Shown in pieces: positions 1 to 7,264 of a DNA stretch of 7,264 nucleotides. The first letter of the stretch is position 1, and each line of letters opens with the position of its first letter. The DNA is taken from the NCBI GenBank assembly GCA_035295985.1, contig DATHBT010000050.1, forward strand, positions 1-7,264, given 5' to 3'. Under the pieces are notes generated by a model that was not told the origin of the DNA, did no database searches, and was given only the letters and a program-made list of their open reading frames with translations. Both the position numbers and the translations under genes were made by a program. Origin of the DNA: JAIVGV01 sp035295985. GTDB taxonomy: Bacteria > Acidobacteriota > Blastocatellia > Pyrinomonadales > Pyrinomonadaceae.

Positions 1-2158
<2,158 letters not shown>

Positions 2159-2166
2159 CTCTGTAG

Positions 2167-2170
2167 CTCC
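2167..2170 (-). promoter_or_regulatory. Ribosome binding site of permease C
   Basis: On the minus strand GGAG stands 8 bases before the ATG at 2158. It fixes the start of a gene whose other end is outside the window. The arm of a large inverted repeat ends only 6 bases upstream of it, so RNA folding there could affect access by the ribosome (inference). Confidence 0.75.
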
Positions 2171-2176
2171 AAAGCT

Positions 2177-2292
2177 GTCAGTAGTCAGTTGTCCGTTGTC
2201 CGTTGTCCGTGCCGGGTAGGCTCGGCCGTCGGGCCGTGATCTTTCAGCCCGCGCAGACCCGGACAACTGACAACTGACTACTGACTACTGAC
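2177..2292. repeat. Two facing heptad repeat arrays forming a large inverted repeat in the gap between permeases B and C
   Basis: The left array (2177-2211) is five tandem 7-base units on the plus strand: GTCAGTA, GTCAGTT, GTCCGTT, GTCCGTT, GTCCGTG. The right array (2258-2292) is five units on the minus strand, read from 2292 down: GTCAGTA, GTCAGTA, GTCAGTT, GTCAGTT, GTCCGGG. The arms 2177-2202 and 2260-2285 are complementary at 25 of 26 positions, so a long stem with a loop of about 57 bases can form, and the heptad period allows alternative registers. The loop has its own small hairpin (CGGCC at 2223-2227, GGCCG at 2232-2236). No T-run follows the stem in the direction of transcription, so it does not look like an intrinsic terminator. 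The arrays fill most of this 138-base gap. They resemble in style the short heptamer tandem repeats known from some cyanobacterial genomes, but relatedness is not claimed. Confidence 0.9.
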
Positions 2293-2296
2293 GGCC

Positions 2297-4693
2297 CTAT
2301 TCGTACCTGAGCGCTTCCATCGGATCGACTTTCGTCGCGCGCCGGGCCGGCACGTAGCAGGCCAGCAGCGCGACGCAGACGAGGAGGAGCGCGGCGGACG
2401 CCAGGGCGAGCGGGTCGGTCGGCCTGACGCCGAAGAGCACGCTCTCCATCAGGCGCGTCAGCCCGAGCGACGCCGCCAGCCCGGCCGCTACGCCGACCGC
2501 GACGAGCGCCACGCCTTGTCTAAGGATCATGCGCAGCACGTCGCCGGGCCGCGCGCCGAGCGCCATGCGGATGCCTATCTCCTGCGTGCGCTGCGCGACC
2601 GAGTAGGAGACGACGCCGTAAAGGCCGAGTGTGGAGAGCAGCAGCGCCACGGCCGCGAACGCGCCGAGCAGCAGCGTCAGGTAACGCTGCGGCGCGACCG
2701 TCTCGGAGAGCGCCGTGCTGAGCGTCCTCACGTTGTAAACGGGCTGATCGGGATCGACCGAGTGGATCGCGCCGCGCACGGAGGCGGAGAGCGACGCCGG
2801 GTCGCCGCCCGCCGAGCGCACGTAGAGCGTCATACCCGACCAGGTCATCTGCGTGTAGGGCAGGTAGGCTACGGGGTTGGGCCGCAGGGCCGGCCCGTCG
2901 TAGCGCGCCGCGCCGACCACGCCGACGATCTCGCGCGGCGCGTCGAAGAGGTTGATGCGCCGGCCTACCGGGTCTTCGTCCGCGAAGTGGCGGCGGGCCA
3001 GCGTCTCGTCGATGACGGCGACGTTCGCGCCCCCACGCCTGTCGGCTTCGGTGAACGCGCGCCCGCGGACGAGTGGGACGCGCAGCGCGTCGAAGTAGCC
3101 GGGGCTGACGAAGCGCGTGACGGCTTGCGGGCGATCCTGCGCGCCGAGCGGCGGGCGTCCCTCGATCTGGAAGCCGACGCTGACGCCGAGGCTGTTCGTC
3201 GCGCCGACGCGCTCGACGCCCGGCACGGCCGCGACGCGCTCGAAGGCGCGGCCGTAGAACTCCGCGATCCGCTCCGGCCCCTCGTACTTCGCCTCCGGCA
3301 GATCGACGTTGACGGCCAGCACGTTTTCCGGGTCGAAGCCGAGCGGGACGTTGTTCAGTTGCCACAGCGTGCGGATCATCAGCCCGGCCCCGGCGAGCAG
3401 CACGACGGCGAGAGCAACTTCCGCGACGATGACGCCGCCGCGCAGGCGCGCCCTCCAAGACCCGCCCGCGCCGCCGCGCCCGCCCTCCTTGAGCGCGTCT
3501 GTCAGATCGGCCTTCGACGCTTGCAGCGCGGGCGCGAGTCCGAAGAGCAGGCTCGTGGCGAGCGAGAGCGCGACCGTGTAGCCCAGCACCCAGGCGTCAA
3601 CGCCGAGCGCGCGCAGGCGCGGGCTCCCGACGACCACGTATTCGGGCAGCAGCGCGACGAGCAGATCGACGCCCCACAGCGCGAGGAAGAGTCCGAGGGT
3701 CGCGCCGAGCAGCGCGAGCAGCACGCTCTCCGTCAACAGTTGCCGGACGATCCGCACGCGCGACGCGCCCAGGGCCGTGCGGATCGCGATCTCCTTGCGA
3801 CGCGAGGCCGCACGGGCCAGGAGCAGGCTCGCCACGTTGGCGCACGCAATGAGCAGGACGAAGCCGACCGCGCCGAAGAGCACGTAGAGGAGCGGGCGCA
3901 CCTCGCGCACAAGCCCCTCCTGCGCCGGCGAGACTCCGGCGAGGTTGGCCTCTTCGGGCCGCTCTGCGCGCGAGCGCAAAATGGCGCTCGCCTCCGCGCG
4001 CGCCTGCTCGACCGTCACGCCGGGTCTGAGCCGCCCCATCACGAAGAGGTAGTGATCCTCGTCGTTCGCCTCCTCCTTCGCGTCGAAGGCGACTGGCGTC
4101 CACACGTCTGCCTTCTCGTATATCTGGAAGTCGGGCGGCATCACGCCGACGACCGCGTAACCCTGGCCGTTGATCGTGAGCGTGCGGCCGACGACGCTGC
4201 GGTCGCCGCCGAAACGCCGCTGCCAGAGGCCGTGGCTTAAGACGACGACGTTCGACGCGCCGGGCCTATCCTCTTCCGGCAGGAAGGTGCGCCCGTGCGC
4301 GGCCCCGACGCCGAGCAGTTGGAAGAGGTTGGCCGTCACCTGGAAGCCCTGAAGACGCTCCGGCTCGCCCGCGCCCGTCAGGTTGCCGCTCCAGCCCTTG
4401 TTGCTGAGCGCGGCCATCTCCTCGAACGAAGTGGCCCCGCCCTTCCACGCCAGAAAGTTCGCCGGCGCGGCCGGGTAAAACGACTCCTGCCGCGCGTCCG
4501 ACTCGAAGACGGTCGTCAGCCGCCCGGCGTCCTTGTAGGGCAGCGGCCGGAGCAGCACCGCGTTGACCACCGAGAAGATCGCCGTGTTCGCGCCCATCCC
4601 CAGCGCGAGGGCCAGCACCGCCACGGCCATCAGCCCCGGACTTTTCAAGAGCGCCCGCACGCCGTAGCGCGCGTCCTGCCACAGAGTCCCCAT
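2297..4693 (-). CDS. ADOP-type duplicated MacB/FtsX permease, permease B
   Basis: Complete gene of 798 residues, ATG at 4693 and TAG at 2299-2297. GGAGG lies 5 bases before the start, and the N-terminus (MGTLWQDARYGVRALLKSPG) matches the paralogues. Eight membrane helices are visible, at about 21-45, 266-294, 322-350, 366-391, 419-441, 672-700, 725-748 and 762-783. The extracytoplasmic domains fall at about 50-262 and 445-668. The two FtsX blocks carry the matching cytoplasmic motifs EIAIRTALGASR (301-312) and EIGIRMALGARP (705-716), and the protein ends in the conserved tail RATKVDPMEALRYE. Length and layout fit the ADOP family, whose genes normally stand apart from ABC ATPase genes, as here. 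Its first extracytoplasmic domain resembles permease A most, while its first FtsX block resembles permease C most. The second domain has GAARYDGP where both paralogues have GDVRH-x-GL. Likely inner-membrane export or mechanotransmission component; the substrate cannot be inferred. Confidence 0.96.
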   Translation of the reverse strand: MGTLWQDARYGVRALLKSPGLMAVAVLALALGMGANTAIFSVVNAVLLRPLPYKDAGRLTTVFESDARQESFYPAAPANFLAWKGGATSFEEMAALSNKGWSGNLTGAGEPERLQGFQVTANLFQLLGVGAAHGRTFLPEEDRPGASNVVVLSHGLWQRRFGGDRSVVGRTLTINGQGYAVVGVMPPDFQIYEKADVWTPVAFDAKEEANDEDHYLFVMGRLRPGVTVEQARAEASAILRSRAERPEEANLAGVSPAQEGLVREVRPLLYVLFGAVGFVLLIACANVASLLLARAASRRKEIAIRTALGASRVRIVRQLLTESVLLALLGATLGLFLALWGVDLLVALLPEYVVVGSPRLRALGVDAWVLGYTVALSLATSLLFGLAPALQASKADLTDALKEGGRGGAGGSWRARLRGGVIVAEVALAVVLLAGAGLMIRTLWQLNNVPLGFDPENVLAVNVDLPEAKYEGPERIAEFYGRAFERVAAVPGVERVGATNSLGVSVGFQIEGRPPLGAQDRPQAVTRFVSPGYFDALRVPLVRGRAFTEADRRGGANVAVIDETLARRHFADEDPVGRRINLFDAPREIVGVVGAARYDGPALRPNPVAYLPYTQMTWSGMTLYVRSAGGDPASLSASVRGAIHSVDPDQPVYNVRTLSTALSETVAPQRYLTLLLGAFAAVALLLSTLGLYGVVSYSVAQRTQEIGIRMALGARPGDVLRMILRQGVALVAVGVAAGLAASLGLTRLMESVLFGVRPTDPLALASAALLLVCVALLACYVPARRATKVDPMEALRYE

Positions 4694-4698
4694 AGCAA

Positions 4699-4703
4699 CC
4701 TCC
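4699..4703 (-). promoter_or_regulatory. Ribosome binding site of permease B
   Basis: On the minus strand GGAGG lies 5 bases before the ATG at 4693. The heptad repeat region of this gap directly abuts it on the upstream side. It supports 4693 over the alternative ATG at 4712, which is in another frame. Confidence 0.8.
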
Positions 4704-4769
4704 GGTGGTCAATGGTCGGTGGCCGGTCAGAATCAGTTTTTACTGATCACTGACCACCGGCCGCCGGCC
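4703..4769. repeat. Degenerate heptad array folding back as an inverted repeat between permeases A and B
   Basis: Plus-strand 7-base units run from 4703 to 4737 (CGGTGGT, CAATGGT, CGGTGGC, CGGTCAG, AATCAGT). After a TTTT turn at 4738-4741 come complementary units at 4742-4769 (ACTGATC, ACTGACC, ACCGGCC, GCCGGCC). ATCAGT (4732-4737) pairs with ACTGAT (4742-4747) around the four-base loop. GGTCAG (4725-4730) pairs with CTGACC (4750-4755) across a small internal loop, and the outer units pair imperfectly. In the direction of transcription no T-run follows, so this is not a normal terminator. The core unit, a TCAGT motif with 7-base spacing, is the same as in the other intergenic gap, but the copies are more diverged. 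It occupies most of the 86-base gap. Confidence 0.75.
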
Positions 4770-4779
4770 GCTGCGAGTT

Positions 4780-7188
4780 TCATTCGTACCTGAGTGCTTC
4801 CATCGGATCGACCTTCGTCGCGCGGCGGGCCGGCAGGTAGCAGGCGGCGAGCGCGACGAGGCAGAGCAGCAGCGCGGGGAGCGAGAAAGTGACGGGGTCT
4901 GTGGCCGAGACGCCGTAGAGCATCCCGCCCAGGAAGCGGGTCAACGCGAACGCGGCGGCCAGGCCCGCCCCGACGCCTGCGAGCACGAGCCACAGCCCCT
5001 GCTTCAGGATCATCCGCACGATGTCGGCGCGGCCCGCGCCGAGCGCGACGCGGATGCCGATCTCGTGCGTGCGCTGCCCCGTCGTGAAGCTGACGAGGCC
5101 GTAGATGCCGACGGCCGCCAGCAGAAGCGAGAGCGCGGCGAAGGAGCCGAAGAGCAGCAGCGTGAACCTCCGCTCGCCGAGCGACTTCGCGACGAGCTGG
5201 TTCATCGTCACGGCGCGCGAGAACGGGATGTCCTTGTTGACGGCCCACACCTCTTTCTTCGCCGCCTGGAGGAGCGACTGCGGATCGCCCTTAGTCCGCA
5301 CGACGAAGATCATCGAGCCGCTCGAATCCTGCGCGTGCGTCGCGAAGAACTCCGGCCGCGGCTCGCTGTCGAGTCCGTCGTGGCGCACGTCGCCCACGAC
5401 GCCCACGATCTCGTAGGTCGTGCGTTCCTCGCCCTCGCCGGAGGTGATCTTCCGACCCAGCGGACTCTCGCCCGGCCAGTGGCGGCGGGCCATCGTCTCG
5501 TTGATCACGACGACGGGCGTCGTGTCCTCGCGGTCGGTCGGGGCGAAGAAGCGGCCCTCGCGCAGCGGGATGTTCATCGCGCGGAAGTAGTCGGTCGTGG
5601 CGGTGATGGCGTAGGCGGAAGGCCCCTCGCCGGCCGGCGGCGCGGGCCGGCCCTCGATGTCGAAGGGCGTGTTGCTGTCCATCGCCACGAAGGGGAGGCT
5701 CGAGACCGCGCCCGCGCCCTCGACGCCGGGTAGCGCGCCGAGGCGCTCGATGGCCTCGCCGAAGAAATTCCGGCGCTGTTCGGGCGTGCGGTACTTGCCC
5801 CAGACGTGGACTTCGAGCGCGGCTATCTTGTCCGCCGCGAAGCCGGGATCGACTCGGAGCAGCCCGACGAAGCTGCGGACGAGCAGCCCCGCGCCGACTA
5901 GCAGCACGAGGGCCATCGCGATCTCGGCGACGACCAGGGCGTTGCGCAGGCCCGCCGGCCCGCCCGCGGCCGTGCGCTGCGTCTCTTTGAGCGCGCCGGC
6001 CAGATCGGGCCGGGAGGACTGGAGCGCGGGGAGCAGGCCGAAGAGGACTGCCGTGAGCGCCGTCGCGCCGAGCGCGAAGGAGAGGACGCGCCAGTCGAGG
6101 CCGAGCTTAGCCGTGCCGAGCAGCCCTTCGGGCGCGAAGGCGAGCATGACATCGACGAGCCAGCGCGAGAGCAGCACGCCGCCCACGCCGCCGGCCAGCG
6201 CGATCACGAAGCTCTCGGTGAGCAACTGGCGCACGAGGCGCGAGCGCGCGGCCCCCAGCGCGTTGCGGACGGCGAACTCGCGCCGGCGCTCCGTGCCGCG
6301 CGCCAGCAGCAGGTTCGCCACGTTGGCGCACGCGATGAGCAGCACCGCCCCGACCGCCGCGAGCAGCACGAGCAGGGCCGGGCGGATGTGGCCGATCAGT
6401 TGCTCGCGGAGCGGGACGACCGTCGCCCTGATCGCGCCGTTGGTCTGCGGGTACTCCTGCGCGAGCTGCGCGGCGACCGACTCCATCTCCGCGCGCGCCT
6501 GCTCGACCGTCGCGCCGGGCTTGAGGCGGCCGACCACCTGCCAGTAACTTGACCCGCGGTTCTGCCTCTCGCGCTCGGTCAGGGCGCGCGCGGCCCACAG
6601 CTCGCCGCCGCCCGCCGGGAAGTCGAACTCCGGCGGCATCACGCCGACGACGGTGTGGGGCCGGCCGTTTAAGAGGAGCGGGCGGCCGACGACGCCCGGG
6701 TCGCCGCCGAAGCGGCGCTGCCACAGGCCGTGGCCGAGGACGACGGCCGGGGGCGCGCCGGGCGCGTGCTCTTCGGGGAGGAAAGTCCGGCCGTGCAGGG
6801 CGTCCGCTCCCATGACCCGGAAGAAGCCCTCGGTGGCGAGCCACGACCTGAACGCCTCCGGCTCGCCCTGCCCCGTCAGGTTGTGGCCGAAAGGTTCGAG
6901 GGCGGCCATCTCCTCGAACGACTCGGCGCGCTCGCGCCAGTCGATGAAGTTGGCGGGCGAGGCGTCGTCGCGCTCCTTGCCGGCCTTGATATCGTTCTGC
7001 CAGAGCGTCATCACGCGCTCCGCGTCGCGGTAGGGCAGCGGCCTGAGCAGCGCGCCGTTGACCACGCTGAAGATGGCCGTGTTCGCCCCGACGCCGAGCG
7101 CGAGCGTCAGGATCGTCACGAACGCGAAGCCCGGCCGCCTCAGCAGCACCCGCAGCCCGTAGCGCAAATCCAGCAACAATGAGTTCAT
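4780..7188 (-). CDS. ADOP-type duplicated MacB/FtsX permease, permease A (first gene of the set)
   Basis: Complete gene of 802 residues, ATG at 7188 and TGA at 4782-4780. GGAGG sits 7 bases upstream of the start. After a short amphipathic N-terminus (MNSLLLDLRYGLRVLLRRPG), a first helix at about 21-45 leads into a MacB-like extracytoplasmic domain at about 50-265 with HGRTFLPEE, HGLWQRRFGGD and GVMPPEF. The first FtsX block has helices at about 268-296, 325-352 and 367-391 and the cytoplasmic motif RREFAVRNALGA (302-313). A helix at about 415-438 starts the second half, with its own extracytoplasmic domain at about 445-670 (EIVGVVGDVRHDGL). The final FtsX block has helices at about 675-702, 727-757 and 765-786, motif THEIGIRVALGA (707-718) and tail RATKVDPMEALRYE. 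No Walker or ABC signature motifs are present, so it is a permease without its own ATPase. It is the most divergent of the three in the first FtsX block. Any promoter for the set should lie just upstream, near the right edge of the window. Function beyond the family is unknown. Confidence 0.96.
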   Translation of the reverse strand: MNSLLLDLRYGLRVLLRRPGFAFVTILTLALGVGANTAIFSVVNGALLRPLPYRDAERVMTLWQNDIKAGKERDDASPANFIDWRERAESFEEMAALEPFGHNLTGQGEPEAFRSWLATEGFFRVMGADALHGRTFLPEEHAPGAPPAVVLGHGLWQRRFGGDPGVVGRPLLLNGRPHTVVGVMPPEFDFPAGGGELWAARALTERERQNRGSSYWQVVGRLKPGATVEQARAEMESVAAQLAQEYPQTNGAIRATVVPLREQLIGHIRPALLVLLAAVGAVLLIACANVANLLLARGTERRREFAVRNALGAARSRLVRQLLTESFVIALAGGVGGVLLSRWLVDVMLAFAPEGLLGTAKLGLDWRVLSFALGATALTAVLFGLLPALQSSRPDLAGALKETQRTAAGGPAGLRNALVVAEIAMALVLLVGAGLLVRSFVGLLRVDPGFAADKIAALEVHVWGKYRTPEQRRNFFGEAIERLGALPGVEGAGAVSSLPFVAMDSNTPFDIEGRPAPPAGEGPSAYAITATTDYFRAMNIPLREGRFFAPTDREDTTPVVVINETMARRHWPGESPLGRKITSGEGEERTTYEIVGVVGDVRHDGLDSEPRPEFFATHAQDSSGSMIFVVRTKGDPQSLLQAAKKEVWAVNKDIPFSRAVTMNQLVAKSLGERRFTLLLFGSFAALSLLLAAVGIYGLVSFTTGQRTHEIGIRVALGAGRADIVRMILKQGLWLVLAGVGAGLAAAFALTRFLGGMLYGVSATDPVTFSLPALLLCLVALAACYLPARRATKVDPMEALRYE

Positions 7189-7195
7189 AGCTTCG

Positions 7196-7200
7196 CCTCC
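7196..7200 (-). promoter_or_regulatory. Ribosome binding site of permease A
   Basis: On the minus strand GGAGG lies 7 bases before the ATG at 7188. It is the strongest support for this start. Confidence 0.8.
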
Positions 7201-7210
7201 GGCGACGCGG

Positions 7211-7263
7211 CGGGGGCTGTGCGGCCCGTCGCGACATTTAACGAATCAACCGCTCAGCCCCCG
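7211..7263. repeat. Inverted repeat in the upstream region of permease A
   Basis: Arms CGGGGGCTGTGCGG (7211-7224) and CCGCTCAGCCCCCG (7250-7263) are complementary at 13 of 14 positions, with a T-T mismatch. The 25-base middle holds the palindrome GTCGCGAC (7228-7235) and the most AT-rich stretch nearby (about 7234-7249). It lies 23 bases upstream of the permease A start. It could be an operator, an mRNA leader hairpin or the end of an upstream gene's transcript; none can be decided because the window stops one base later. I see no convincing -35/-10 pair here. Confidence 0.6.
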
Positions 7264-7264
7264 G

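Noticed and set aside
2177..2292. Intrinsic terminator between permeases B and C
   Set aside because: The stem is long but no T-run follows on the minus strand, the arms are tandem heptads, and the ribosome binding site of the next gene begins just after it.
2177..2292. Miniature transposable element with terminal inverted repeats
   Set aside because: The inverted arms are simple heptad tandems, no target-site duplication flanks them, and the 57-base middle has no element-like content. A slippage-driven repeat fits better.
2516..4240. Long open frame on the plus strand (574 codons) opposite permease B
   Set aside because: Same shadow pattern: charged, repetitive composition, no family features, fully antisense to permease B. 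The similar shadow opposite permease C arises from the paralogous sense sequence, not from a conserved antisense gene.
5657..6547. Plus-strand open frame (296 codons) rich in Ser/Arg/Thr/Pro opposite permease A
   Set aside because: The composition is typical of a GC-rich off-frame reading and no motif is present; a comparable frame occurs opposite permease C at the paralogous position.
2297..7188. Naming the genes macB
   Set aside because: MacB has an N-terminal ABC ATPase fused to one permease unit. These proteins have no Walker A, Walker B or signature motif and carry two permease units, so only the superfamily relation holds.
6107..7237. Minus-strand open frame (376 codons) overlapping the start of permease A in another frame
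   Set aside because: It is an Arg/Ala/Pro/Gly-rich off-frame reading of permease A, lacks helices or motifs, and its start has no comparable ribosome binding site.

Overview
The window holds three large, related integral-membrane genes, all on the minus strand and head to tail, so transcription runs from high to low coordinates: 7188 to 4780, then 4693 to 2297, then 2158 through the left edge at base 1. All three are orphan ABC-type permeases of the MacB/FtsX superfamily. They have the duplicated layout (about 800 residues, two MacB-like extracytoplasmic domains and two FtsX permease domains, no ATPase) known as ADOP, acidobacterial duplicated orphan permease. The third gene is cut by the window edge: 719 codons are visible with no stop, and comparison with its neighbours suggests that about 95 residues are missing.

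The sequence is strongly GC-rich by eye, with G/C at most third codon positions. Large paralogous families of such proteins are characteristic of Acidobacteriota, so a member of that phylum is the most likely source. This rests on the protein family and composition only; there is no rRNA or other marker gene here.

Layout: 1-2158 is the partial permease C. 2159-2296 is a 138-base gap with two facing arrays of 7-base repeats. 2297-4693 is permease B. 4694-4779 is an 86-base gap with a second, more degenerate heptad array that folds back on itself. 4780-7188 is permease A. 7189-7264 is the upstream region of permease A, with a 14-base inverted repeat around an AT-richer core. Each gene has its own good Shine-Dalgarno sequence. 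No convincing intrinsic terminator or promoter is visible between the genes, so co-transcription is plausible but unproven.

Function: MacB/FtsX permeases usually need an ATP-binding partner, and none is encoded here. The three proteins may form homo- or hetero-oligomers that use an ATPase encoded elsewhere, or act in mechanotransmission or export of unknown substrates. The substrate cannot be read from the sequence. The most unusual content is non-coding: both intergenic gaps hold heptad repeats of one loose family, arranged as inverted repeats. Many long open frames on the plus strand are GC-driven shadows of these genes.
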